Assembly (NCBI RefSeq): GCF_042685265.1
Contig: NZ_JBHUMX010000040.1
DNA: 64,000 nt
Strand: one strand, 5' to 3'
Source: Oceanobacillus_B kapialis
Lineage (GTDB): Bacteria; Bacillota; Bacilli; Bacillales; Amphibacillaceae
A program made the translations under genes and the position numbers. This document shows, in pieces, positions 18,619-26,521 of this stretch. How positions within the stretch are numbered: position 1 is the stretch's first letter; each line of letters begins with the position of its first letter. The notes beneath the pieces were generated by a model. The model was not told the DNA's origin. It ran no database searches and saw only the letters and a program-made list of their open reading frames with translations.

Positions 18619-19431
18619 TTGAAAATTTATGTAGATCCTGGTCATGGTGGTAGTGACCCTGGGGCACAGGGCAATGGTTTAAGCGAAAAAAATATAACAT
18701 TGGATATTAGCCAACGTATCCGCTCCATACTGATAAATAATTACCGCAATGTAAATGTCCGCCTAAGTCGTGACGGTGACATAACGAAAAGTTTGCAGCA
18801 AAGAACAAATGAAGCAAATGCTTGGGGAGCAGACTATTTTCTTTCCATTCATTGCAATGCTTTTAATGGAAACGCTAGAGGCTATGAAGATTTTATTCAC
18901 AGCAATTTATCGGATTCCTCTCAAACTGCTAGATATCGCAATGTTCTCCATACAGAAATAACCAAAGTAAACCAGCTTAGAAATCGTGGCAAGAAAAAAG
19001 CAAACTTTCATGTATTAAGAGAGTCTAACATGTCAGCAATCCTAACAGAGAATGGATTTATCGATAACCAAAGCGATGCTGCTTTAATGCGAAACGCTTC
19101 ATGGCGACAAAAAGTTGCACAGGGACATGTAAATGGCCTTGCGAAAGCCTTTAATCTCCAACTTAAAGAAGATCACGATGGTGGCAACGATTCTGGTCAG
19201 CTATTTAAGGTTATTGCTGGATCATTTAAGTCTAAGGCTAATGCGGAACAGCGAGTTGAAGAATTGGAAAGCAAGGGGATTAGTTCCTTTTTAGATAGCC
19301 TTAGCCTCTCAGGTGAGATATGGTTCCGTGTCCAAGCTGGTGCCTTCTCCGAGCGAGATAATGCAGAGGAACAGTTAATTAGAGTAAGAAATGCCGGTAT
19401 ACGTGATGCTTATATTATAAGTGAGGATTAA
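18619..19431 (+). CDS. CwlC-like N-acetylmuramoyl-L-alanine amidase
   Basis: A 270-residue cell-wall hydrolase. Residues 1-180 are an Amidase_3 domain: the Zn ligands sit in DPGHGG, LSEKN and SIHCNAF, and the catalytic glutamate in LTENGFID. After a short linker, residues about 195-270 form two SPOR-type repeats (FKVIAGSFKSKANAEQRV and FRVQAGAFSERDNAEEQL). The layout and phrases (FHVLRESNMSAILTENGF) match B. subtilis CwlC, which lyses the mother-cell wall. There is no signal peptide, as in CwlC. The start is TTG at 18619, seven bases after AGGAGGT; a TTG at 18601 lies before that site and is rejected. Confidence 0.9.
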   Translation: MKIYVDPGHGGSDPGAQGNGLSEKNITLDISQRIRSILINNYRNVNVRLSRDGDITKSLQQRTNEANAWGADYFLSIHCNAFNGNARGYEDFIHSNLSDSSQTARYRNVLHTEITKVNQLRNRGKKKANFHVLRESNMSAILTENGFIDNQSDAALMRNASWRQKVAQGHVNGLAKAFNLQLKEDHDGGNDSGQLFKVIAGSFKSKANAEQRVEELESKGISSFLDSLSLSGEIWFRVQAGAFSERDNAEEQLIRVRNAGIRDAYIISED

Positions 19432-19432
19432 A

Positions 19433-19473
19433 AGATAAGGAGGACAGCCCATGCTGCCCTCCTTATCTTTATG
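19433..19473. terminator. Bidirectional terminator after the amidase gene
   Basis: AAGATAAGGAGG pairs with CCTCCTTATCTT, with a smaller GGGCAGCATGGGCTG-type loop inside. It separates the amidase from the convergent HAD gene. Confidence 0.88.
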
Positions 19474-20317
19474 ATTTATCTAATAGGTGCTTTCTCAATG
19501 CTTCTGCAACGCCATCTTCATTGTGATGTCCAGTCACATATGTACACTGCTGCTTCACTTCTTCCTCTGCGTTACCCATTGCAATGCTCATACCAGCTTT
19601 CTTAAACATAGAAAGATCATTAAAATTATCCCCAATAGCTACCGTATTTTCCATTGGCACAGCGAAATATTCAGCTATTAACTCCAACGCATGTCCCTTA
19701 CTTGCTTCTGGATGACCAATTTCAAGCTTTTGCCTGCCGGAGGTTGTAATAGAAATATCCGTGCGATCGGCAATCTGGTTACGGAGATCTTCTAATTCCT
19801 CTTTATTAAAAGACATCACGAACAGCTTATAGACTTGTTTATCGGTAAAATTAATGTCTGCGTACGCGGGCACCCGCTTCAGCCCATGCTGTTGGTATTG
19901 GATTTCTACAATTTCTTCAGCCCAGCTTGGATTCGTCTCATCAAGCTGCTTAATTTCCTCTTCTAACTGACTCTTACCATCTTCCTCTACCAATACACCG
20001 TCTTTCGTATAGATTTCGTAATACAAGCCGCTTTCCTCTAAAATTTGCATTAAAGATTTCAGCACTTGAGCTGTAAAGTGAAGATTATGGATTGCTTCTG
20101 CTTGATGAAGAGATTTTGCTCCATTGCCAGTAATAATTGGACAGGTAATGGTAGCACGTCGCATAATTTCCTTCGTATCGTGCAGCGACCTCCCTGAAGA
20201 TATTGCCACCACATGCCCTTTCTTCTGTGCCTCCTTAATTGCTTTAATATTCCCTTTACTAATCGTTCCATTACTAGAAAGAAGTGTTCCATCTAAGTCA
20301 ATAGCGATAAGCTTCAT
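19469..20317 (-). CDS. Cof-type HAD-IIB phosphatase of the fructose-type operon
   Basis: A 282-residue HAD-IIB phosphatase with nucleophile motif I AIDLDGTLL at residues 5-13 and motif IV AIGDNFNDLSMF near residue 230. A longer reading from 20371 is rejected: GGGGAGGGAAAAGG lies immediately before the ATG at 20317. It is the last gene of a minus-strand operon with a sugar kinase, PTS subunits and an aldolase, so it probably dephosphorylates a sugar phosphate of that pathway, which would prevent toxic build-up. It is about as long as its paralogue at 4168-5031 and clearly related to it. Confidence 0.85.
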   Translation of the reverse strand: MKLIAIDLDGTLLSSNGTISKGNIKAIKEAQKKGHVVAISSGRSLHDTKEIMRRATITCPIITGNGAKSLHQAEAIHNLHFTAQVLKSLMQILEESGLYYEIYTKDGVLVEEDGKSQLEEEIKQLDETNPSWAEEIVEIQYQQHGLKRVPAYADINFTDKQVYKLFVMSFNKEELEDLRNQIADRTDISITTSGRQKLEIGHPEASKGHALELIAEYFAVPMENTVAIGDNFNDLSMFKKAGMSIAMGNAEEEVKQQCTYVTGHHNEDGVAEALRKHLLDKS

Positions 20318-20338
20318 CCTTTTCCCTCCCCAATTGGA

Positions 20339-20372
20339 AATGGTCTCCCTCCTATAGAGGAAGACCACCATT
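20339..20372 (-). terminator. Intra-operon hairpin between aldolase and HAD gene
   Basis: TGGTCTTCCTC and GAGGGAGACCA pair with one G-U pair around a TATA-containing loop. There is no real T tail, so it is more likely an attenuator or mRNA stabiliser than a full stop. Confidence 0.5.
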
Positions 20373-20382
20373 TATTATTTTA

Positions 20383-21255
20383 TCACTCGGAAAAAGCGGG
20401 AACAATTTTATTTTCACTGCCAACCATTCTAATCTTTGATTTTGCCATTTCCTTCGCCGCATCCTTTGCCTTTTGCAAATAGGCTCGTGGATCTAGGCTG
20501 TTTGGTTCCTGTTCGAAATGCTCACGAATTGCTTGTGAATAGGCATTTTTAAGTTCAGTGGAGACATTGACTTTCGCCATTCCTTCTGCAACGCATCTTC
20601 TAACATCTTTGTCAGGCACAGCAGATCCACCATGTAACACAAGAGGAACATCAACAACCTGTGCTATTTTTTCAATTCTGTCGAAATCAATATCAGGATC
20701 TCCTTTATAAATTCCGTGAGCAGTGCCTATAGCCGGAGCAAGTGTAGGAACTCCTGTTAATTCTACAAACTTTTGGCAATCTTCTGGTACAGCCTTTTGA
20801 GCATCTTCCTCTGCTACCACGATATCATCTTCCACTCCACCAACTTTTCCAAGCTCAGCCTCAATATTAACCCCGAGTGAGCCAGCCAAATCCATTACAG
20901 CTTTTGTTTGCTTTACATTTTCTTCAAAAGGATGCATGGACGCATCAATCATTACAGAGGTATAACCAGCACGAATTGCTTCTTTAATTACTTCATAGTC
21001 TGTACAATGATCCAAATGCAAACCAGTAGGTATGTTGTAATGTTCTGATGCTGCTTTTGCTACTTTTACTATATTATCAGCACCAAGTGATTTTACAGTG
21101 CCTACTGTAGTTTGCAAAATAACCGGAGATTTCATTTCTGCAGCAGCCTCTAGTACCCAGAAAATACTATCGAATGAGTGTACGTTAAATGCCACAATTC
21201 CGTGTTTATCTCGTTTGGCCTTTTGTAGCATTGGTGTTGTAGATAATAGTGCCAT
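20383..21255 (-). CDS. Class II fructose/tagatose-bisphosphate aldolase
   Basis: A 290-residue class II aldolase. The zinc-binding and catalytic region GLHLDHCTDYEVIKEAIRAGYTSVMIDASMHPFEEN is near residues 75-115, the Gly-rich zinc ligands are in LAPAIGTAHG and PLVLHGGSAVPD, and KVNVSTELKNAYS follows. It cleaves a ketose bisphosphate to dihydroxyacetone phosphate and glyceraldehyde 3-phosphate. The sequence is in the GatY/KbaY/FbaA superfamily; I cannot tell fructose from tagatose specificity. It starts 1 bp after the EIIA stop and follows GAGGAGG. Confidence 0.85.
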   Translation of the reverse strand: MALLSTTPMLQKAKRDKHGIVAFNVHSFDSIFWVLEAAAEMKSPVILQTTVGTVKSLGADNIVKVAKAASEHYNIPTGLHLDHCTDYEVIKEAIRAGYTSVMIDASMHPFEENVKQTKAVMDLAGSLGVNIEAELGKVGGVEDDIVVAEEDAQKAVPEDCQKFVELTGVPTLAPAIGTAHGIYKGDPDIDFDRIEKIAQVVDVPLVLHGGSAVPDKDVRRCVAEGMAKVNVSTELKNAYSQAIREHFEQEPNSLDPRAYLQKAKDAAKEMAKSKIRMVGSENKIVPAFSE

Positions 21256-21256
21256 A

Positions 21257-21724
21257 TTAATTTGCCTCCTCTGGTGTAATAGCTTTTTCGATTAATACAG
21301 AAAGCTGTTCTGTGGTTGTTGTATCTAATAGTTCTTGCCTTTTGTCTTCATCCATTAAAGTTCTTGAAAGAGCTGATAAAGCCTGCAAGTGAGTAGTACC
21401 TGCCTCTTCTTTAGGAATTAACAAAGATATGAAGAAGAAAGCTGGTAGATCATCAAACGATTCCCACTCTATGCCTGTTTCAGTACGTACGAGAACTACA
21501 GCCGCTTTCTTTACGGAAGCTGATTGTGTGTGCGGGATGGCAAAGCCGTCCTGAAATCCTGTAGTACTTTGGGCTTCTCTTTCTTCTAACCCTTTTACGA
21601 CTGCATCTGCATTATCAGCAATTCCGTTGGCTACTGCTATATCAGCAATTGCTTGGAATACTCCATTCTGTGAAGATGCTGTTTCTTGTAATCTAATAAA
21701 GCTTGGTTGAATCATATTTCTCAT
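21257..21724 (-). CDS. Fructose-type PTS EIIA component
   Basis: A 155-residue PTS EIIA of the fructose/mannitol family (PTS_EIIA_2). The phosphorylated histidine is H65 in GFAIPHTQS. It passes phosphate from HPr to the EIIB domain encoded just upstream. A GTG at 21733 is in frame but overlaps the ribosome binding site AAGGAG (21733-21738), so ATG at 21724 is chosen. The site straddles the stop codon of the EIIBC gene, implying coupled translation. Confidence 0.9.
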   Translation of the reverse strand: MRNMIQPSFIRLQETASSQNGVFQAIADIAVANGIADNADAVVKGLEEREAQSTTGFQDGFAIPHTQSASVKKAAVVLVRTETGIEWESFDDLPAFFFISLLIPKEEAGTTHLQALSALSRTLMDEDKRQELLDTTTTEQLSVLIEKAITPEEAN

Positions 21725-21729
21725 CACAA

Positions 21730-23166
21730 TCACTCCTTAATCGGTTCTTTGTTTGCTGCTTTTTTTCTATACATTCCATACAGGAGTGCTCCTGCAAGAG
21801 AACCTACTAATATGGAAAGAATCCATTGCAATGCTCCAGTGACAACTGGTAGCACAAGGAATCCTCCATGTGGGGCAGGGACCTGTACTCCAAACATATA
21901 AGTTAGGATTGCTGCAATTGCAGATCCGAACATGATAATTGGTAAAACAACTACAGGGTTTTTAGCGGCAAATGGAATGGCTCCCTCGGTAATATGAGTA
22001 GATCCAAGAATAAAGTTTACAGCCCCTGCATTGCGTTCTTCTTTCGTGAAATACTTGCGGAACATTACTGTTGCAAAAGCGATAATTAAAGGCGGTGCGA
22101 TACATGCAGCAGAAACACCTGCCATAAAATATAGATTTCCGTCTGTCAATAATGCTGTGCCAGTCACATAGGCAGCTTTATTAAATGGCCCACCCATATC
22201 AAACCCACACATTGCACCTACAATTAGTCCTAGCAAGAGAGGGTTAGTAGATTGAACAGATTCAAGGAAATTCATTAGTCCTTCATTGAGTCCAGTTAAC
22301 GGTACAATGATTGGTGTCATGACGATTCCAATAAGAAAGATACCAAGTACCGGGTACAGAAAAATAGATTTAAGCCCATTTAGAGAGTGTGGCATTTTTC
22401 TTAAAAACGTTTGTAGTAAGATAATAATGTAACCTGCAAGAAAACCAGCCAGAATACCCCCTAAGAAGCCTGCTCCACCTTGGTCCGCCAAAAGCCCACC
22501 TACGAATCCGACAACCATCCCTGGTCGTTTAGAGATAGATTCTGCGATAAAAGCAGCTAGAATTGGCACCATCATACTAAAACTTAGACCACCAACATCA
22601 TTTAATAGTTTCGCGAACTCGTTATATTGTTCACTTTCAGGGTCCGCAGAGTAAATGCCAAACAAGAAGGATATTGCGATTAGTACCCCGCCCCCCACAA
22701 CAAATGGAAGCATATGAGATACACCGTTCATAAGATGTTTGTAAATAGCGCGCCCTATTTTCTTACTTGATTTGGCCTCATTTTTACTTTCATCCTCTAG
22801 TTCCTCTGTATTAGATGAACTGCTTTTTTCATAATTACTTGCTCTGTAAATGGGCGCTTCTTCATTTATAATTTGGTTAATAAGATCTTCCGGTGTGCGA
22901 ATCCCTTTCGCTACAGGAACATCTACCACTGGTTTTCCATGAAATCGTTCAGCATTAACATCTTTATCTGCAGCAACGATTACACCGTCGGCTTCTTTAA
23001 TCTCTTGGGCTGTTAAAGCATTTTCAACACCAACTTGGCCGTGCGTCTCTACCTTTATCTCCACACCCAATCTCTCTGCTGCTTTCTTTAAAGCTTCTGC
23101 AGCCATAAATGTGTGCGCTATTCCAGTTGGACATCCTGTTGCTGCAACTATTTTCTTTTTGCTCAT
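21730..23166 (-). CDS. Fructose-type PTS EIIBC component
   Basis: A 478-residue PTS protein. Residues 1-100 are the EIIB domain with the phosphocysteine C12 in VAATGCPTGIAHTFMAAEAL; a polar linker of about 40 residues (rich in S, E, K) follows; residues from about 145 form the EIIC domain with 8-10 membrane spans (GGPFNKAAYVTG and ITEGAIPFAAKNP are typical of fructose EIIC). Together with the separate EIIA and EI/HPr it would bring in a ketose and phosphorylate it at C1. Unlike fused FruA of B. subtilis, EIIA is a separate gene here. The ribosome binding site is GGGGGAT. Confidence 0.92.
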   Translation of the reverse strand: MSKKKIVAATGCPTGIAHTFMAAEALKKAAERLGVEIKVETHGQVGVENALTAQEIKEADGVIVAADKDVNAERFHGKPVVDVPVAKGIRTPEDLINQIINEEAPIYRASNYEKSSSSNTEELEDESKNEAKSSKKIGRAIYKHLMNGVSHMLPFVVGGGVLIAISFLFGIYSADPESEQYNEFAKLLNDVGGLSFSMMVPILAAFIAESISKRPGMVVGFVGGLLADQGGAGFLGGILAGFLAGYIIILLQTFLRKMPHSLNGLKSIFLYPVLGIFLIGIVMTPIIVPLTGLNEGLMNFLESVQSTNPLLLGLIVGAMCGFDMGGPFNKAAYVTGTALLTDGNLYFMAGVSAACIAPPLIIAFATVMFRKYFTKEERNAGAVNFILGSTHITEGAIPFAAKNPVVVLPIIMFGSAIAAILTYMFGVQVPAPHGGFLVLPVVTGALQWILSILVGSLAGALLYGMYRKKAANKEPIKE

Positions 23167-23178
23167 TATAAATCCCCC

Positions 23179-24093
23179 TTATAATGTCGTTACTTTAATT
23201 TGTTTTCTTAAAGCTGGTACATCTTCTAAATCACTCAAACCTTTGGAGAATGCTGTAGAAGCTCCTGTCGCTACTGCATAGGCAAGTGACTCTTCAATAG
23301 AATCCGTTTGCTTTTGTTTTGCGATAAACGTAGCAAGAAGTGAATCTCCAGAACAAGCAGTATTTACTACTTTTCCTTGAGGTGCATTGGCATTTAACTT
23401 AACTTCTTTCGATAAATACAAAGCCCCACGTTCTCCTCTAGAGATAATTACATGTTGCGCACCCTTTTCTAGTAATCTCTGTCCACATTCCAGTAGTTCG
23501 TTTTTTGTTAAATTGTGCTCTTTGTTAAACCATCTAGCAATTTCCTCGTCATTTGGCTTTAAGAGAAAGGGCTGGTATGGAAGTGTATCTAATACAGAAT
23601 TAACGCTTGTGTCTAAAACTAGATTCACATGCTGTTTTTTACAAATTTCAGCAATTTCTGTTATCACCGATTCTGGAACTCCCTTTGGTAGACTTCCTGA
23701 TACAATTAGTATGTCATCCGCGGTGAGCGCTTGTATTTTTTGCAATAATTGCTTAACTTCTCCTGTCTCTATCATCGGACCTTGGTTAACAATTTTGTAC
23801 TCTTCATCTGCGTTTACAAAAACATTAATTCGAGTAATCCCGTCTACCTCTATAAAATCCGTTGTAATCTGTAAATCTTGTAAAGCATCGGCAATATACC
23901 TTCCAGAAAATCCTCCAATAAATCCTAATGCAGTATTATCAATCCCCATTTTCTTTAACATGATGGAGACGTTTACACCTTTCCCATTTGGTTGGTAATC
24001 TTCATCGTGAGTACGATTGACTTTGTCAGGAGTTAAATGATCTAAGGCTACATATAAATCGATGGCTGTATTCATGGTGCAAGTATAAATCAA
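23179..24093 (-). CDS. 1-phosphofructokinase-type PfkB kinase
   Basis: A 304-residue kinase of the PfkB family, FruK/LacC group. N-terminal DYQPNGKGVNVSIMLKKMGI is the substrate-binding motif, and the C-terminal ACSGDSLLATFIA contains the catalytic aspartate of the anion-hole motif (usually GAGDS, here CSGDS). It would phosphorylate fructose 1-phosphate or tagatose 6-phosphate to the bisphosphate that the downstream aldolase cleaves. The start is TTG at 24093, about five bases after GAGGGTG. It is the first gene of the operon, 13 bp before EIIBC. Confidence 0.88.
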   Translation of the reverse strand: MIYTCTMNTAIDLYVALDHLTPDKVNRTHDEDYQPNGKGVNVSIMLKKMGIDNTALGFIGGFSGRYIADALQDLQITTDFIEVDGITRINVFVNADEEYKIVNQGPMIETGEVKQLLQKIQALTADDILIVSGSLPKGVPESVITEIAEICKKQHVNLVLDTSVNSVLDTLPYQPFLLKPNDEEIARWFNKEHNLTKNELLECGQRLLEKGAQHVIISRGERGALYLSKEVKLNANAPQGKVVNTACSGDSLLATFIAKQKQTDSIEESLAYAVATGASTAFSKGLSDLEDVPALRKQIKVTTL

Positions 24094-24115
24094 AGTTACA
24101 CCCTCTTTCTTTTTG

Positions 24116-24147
24116 ATACTTTAAGTATTACATATATTTTTATGTAA
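24116..24147. promoter_or_regulatory. Two adjoining palindromes before the pfkB-type kinase gene
   Basis: ATACTT-T-AAGTAT (24116-24128) and TTACATA-N6-TATGTAA (24128-24147) share one base and lie 23-54 bp before the kinase start. They are candidate operators for the RpiR regulator encoded next door. RpiR sites are not well enough defined to prove it. Confidence 0.5.
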
Positions 24148-24161
24148 ATGTTTTCAGCTTC

Positions 24162-24175
24162 TGTAAACCTTTACA
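24162..24175 (-). promoter_or_regulatory. Cre-like palindrome before the fructose-type operon
   Basis: TGTAAA-CC-TTTACA is a perfect inverted repeat that matches the cre consensus TGWAARCGYTWNCW at 13 of 14 positions (central CG read as CC). A second partial match, TGTAAATGTTTTCA, lies at 24143-24156. CcpA or RpiR binding are both possible. Confidence 0.45.
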
Positions 24176-24193
24176 GCGTTATTCCTAAAATTA

Positions 24194-24228
24194 AAAAACC
24201 CCTCTCCATAAGAGGAGAGAGGAAATAA
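24194..24228 (-). terminator. Terminator of the RpiR gene
   Basis: On the minus strand CTCTCC and GGAGAG-type arms pair around TCTTAT and are followed by TTTTTTAATTTT. It isolates the regulator gene from the operon downstream. Confidence 0.82.
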
Positions 24229-24234
24229 AATAAT

Positions 24235-25014
24235 TTACTTTTTAGTACGAATTACATATGCATCAAGTAAAATTCTCGCTATTACGTTTAACGATAATCT
24301 GGAACGTACTTCATATTCTTGAAACAAGGAGTGATCTGTTTTATAACCCAGTAACGTCATATCGGAAAGTTCGCTAAGTGTAGAGTCAACTTTTGTTGTT
24401 AACGTAATAGTGGTTACTTGGCGAATGTTTAGATTCTGACAAGCCTCAACTAGCTCGACTGTTTCCCCATTTAACGAGATAAATATAGCTAAATCATTTT
24501 TACCAACTTTACGTGATTTGACGCGAATAATATTTGGATCTTCATGGGTTTCACATATCTTATCTAGTGCTTGTAATTTAATCATCATTTCCTTGGCAAT
24601 CATTTCGGAAAAACCACGGCTAAATATATATATCCGTTCAGCGTCATGGATTTTTTGTACAGCATCTTCTATCTGCCCGACACTTTGCAGTTGAATAGTT
24701 TTATGTACTTCTTCTTCATTTTTTCGGATAACCTTTTTAATATCATCATCAATATCACCGAGTGAGTCATCTGCATCCATCATTTTCTTATCTTGTTTAA
24801 GCCTATATTTAAAAGAAGTATATCCATTATATCCTATTTTCTTCATCAACCTTACAATTGTTGCTGTAGAAACATTCGCTTGTTCGCTTAAAGTTATAAT
24901 GGACATTGTTGCGATTTCTTCAATATGTTGATGAATGTATTCAAGTAAATATCGTTCCGCCTGGCTTAATGTGGAATAAGTTTGATGAGGAATGTTAAAT
25001 AAGGGTTTTTCCAT
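24235..25014 (-). CDS. RpiR/MurR-family transcriptional regulator
   Basis: A 259-residue regulator. Residues 1-75 are the RpiR helix-turn-helix (LSEQANVSTATIVRLMKKIGYNGYTSFKYRL); residues 110-250 are a SIS domain (AERIYIFSRGFSEMIAKEMMIKL, LAIFISLNGETVELVEA) that senses a phosphosugar. It is encoded directly upstream of and in the same direction as the fructose-type PTS operon but has its own terminator. It probably regulates that operon, binding the palindromes near 24116-24147. The ribosome binding site is AGGAGGG. Confidence 0.88.
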   Translation of the reverse strand: MEKPLFNIPHQTYSTLSQAERYLLEYIHQHIEEIATMSIITLSEQANVSTATIVRLMKKIGYNGYTSFKYRLKQDKKMMDADDSLGDIDDDIKKVIRKNEEEVHKTIQLQSVGQIEDAVQKIHDAERIYIFSRGFSEMIAKEMMIKLQALDKICETHEDPNIIRVKSRKVGKNDLAIFISLNGETVELVEACQNLNIRQVTTITLTTKVDSTLSELSDMTLLGYKTDHSLFQEYEVRSRLSLNVIARILLDAYVIRTKK

Positions 25015-25523
25015 AATTTTCCCTCCTGTTCATACCATAATAAATAATTTAATGCTTTTACTTCGTTTTGTTTTTTCATTTATAGTTTGAAAATAATATT
25101 GATACACCATTCTTATAAAAGGATAACACAGTCCATAAGACCAATAAATTCATTGGTTCATTTCTACATATTTTAAACTTTTTAACAAATCTATCAGGGC
25201 TCCTCCGCATTTAATAAACAAACATCTTGAGTAGTATTGTTAGGGACTTATCGTTACTATTTAAGGAAATTGAGTTGAGGAAATCTTATCGTTGGCGATT
25301 TTATAGCGTAGATGCTATTTATCATTGGAATGGTCTCTTCTATGTGGGTTTAAATATTGCAATAGTAGGTCGCCTACTTTTTTCTTCCTTTCTAAAAGTT
25401 CAAAGAAGGAATGATAGAACAGGATTGGCAATAGACCTTTAGGATTGCATCCTCCCCCTTTAATACTCCGTTAGAGTCTTATTTTCTTCAAGGTCTTCTT
25501 ATCTCAAGGCAGTATTTCTTCCA
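25015..25523. other. 509-bp intergenic region without a convincing gene
   Basis: The first 130 bases are AT-rich and would hold the RpiR promoter on the minus strand. A 71-codon plus-strand frame at 25227-25442 has no ribosome binding site, a hydrophobic patch and no recognisable similarity. I see no RNA gene, repeat or terminator that I can support. Confidence 0.5.
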
Positions 25524-25880
25524 TTACTCCACTTCAATCAAGTATGCAGTTATCTCGCTTATTTTGCCATTTTTAAACTTATTGAGCTTGTAAATGTCAC
25601 AAAAAGCGTATTTTTTCTTATTACCGTGCCCGTCATCCAATGTCATCGTTCCTTCGATTACTGCAGTATTTCCATGGGTAATGATTTGCTTCGTTTGATG
25701 AGGAACCTTAAAGCCTCTCATAGGTTCCAACTCTTTGATAACTTCATCCTTTCCCTTGATGACTTTATCACCGACCATGTTCCATATAATATCGTCTGCA
25801 ATATTACGGATGAGTGTATCCACATCTCCTGTCATAAAAGCATTATTGATCTCCTTAAAGAATTCCTGATTTTTTGACAT
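25524..25880 (-). CDS. NTF2/SnoaL-like small protein
   Basis: A 118-residue protein of the nuclear transport factor 2-like (SnoaL) fold: FFKEINNAFMTGDVDTLIRNIADDIIWNMVGDKVIKGKDEVIKELEPM at the N terminus is the usual cone-shaped barrel start, and the C-terminal YKLNKFKNGKISEITAYLIEVE closes it. Members include isomerases, hydratases and simple binding proteins; no catalytic set identifies this one. The start follows GAGGTACACACG with AGGGAGG upstream. It is monocistronic and divergent from the VOC gene. Confidence 0.75.
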   Translation of the reverse strand: MSKNQEFFKEINNAFMTGDVDTLIRNIADDIIWNMVGDKVIKGKDEVIKELEPMRGFKVPHQTKQIITHGNTAVIEGTMTLDDGHGNKKKYAFCDIYKLNKFKNGKISEITAYLIEVE

Positions 25881-26032
25881 TTCGTGTGTACCTCCCTCAT
25901 ATTTTCTTTACTATAGCACGCTTTCATCTGTAACACTATTCTCTTTGTTATTTAGAAATTCGAGCAGGAAATCACGAATAAAGAAAGAATTAGTATATGA
26001 CTAAACAGTTCATTATTAAGGAGTGTGATTTT

Positions 26033-26407
26033 ATGACGAGCCCAATAAAAAACCAGCTAAATACAGTTTTTGTTCCCGTAAGTGATTTGCATTCTTCGGT
26101 GGAATGGTACTGTCGCCTACTTGGCCAAGCCTATGACCTGGAGAGTATAAAGGAGCCCATTTATAATATGAACATTAACCATTATACTGGCCTTCTTTTA
26201 GACGCCGGCCCTCCTAATAAACAACAACAAGTCTCACCATCTAAGCACCCTATCTTTAATTTTCACACCGATGACATTGATGAAGCTTATTCCTATGTAC
26301 AAGAATTAGGTTATGAGATTAATGCGCCAATTGAGCGTTTTGACAACTTGGCCTTCTTTAACGTAAAGGACCCAGACGGGAATATTATCATGATTTGTGA
26401 TGGTTAG
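26033..26407 (+). CDS. VOC-family (glyoxalase-like) protein
   Basis: A 124-residue vicinal oxygen chelate protein: NTVFVPVSDLHSSVEWYCRLLGQAYD at the start and FFNVKDPDGNIIMICDG at the end are the two halves of the beta-alpha-beta-beta-beta unit. Members are glyoxalases, antibiotic-binding proteins or dioxygenases; this one cannot be placed further. An in-frame ATG at 25997 was rejected because AAGGAG at 26018-26023 sits nine bases before the ATG at 26033. Confidence 0.8.
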   Translation: MTSPIKNQLNTVFVPVSDLHSSVEWYCRLLGQAYDLESIKEPIYNMNINHYTGLLLDAGPPNKQQQVSPSKHPIFNFHTDDIDEAYSYVQELGYEINAPIERFDNLAFFNVKDPDGNIIMICDG

Positions 26408-26478
26408 ACATAGAAAACTTTTTCTCTGTTGTGTGGGTTTTTCCATTAAGCATCAATTAAGGACCCTTTTTTAGGTAC

Positions 26479-26518
26479 AAAAGCCCCGCTGGATTGCTTT
26501 CTTCCAACAGGGCTTTTC
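26479..26518. terminator. Bidirectional terminator
   Basis: AAAAGCCC and GGGCTTTT pair with an inner GCTGG/CCAAC-type stem, between the converging VOC and dioxygenase genes. Confidence 0.78.
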
Positions 26519-26521
26519 ACC

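Noticed and set aside
25227..25442. 71-codon plus-strand frame after the RpiR gene
   Set aside because: No ribosome binding site, no recognisable pattern, and it lies in an AT-rich intergenic region.
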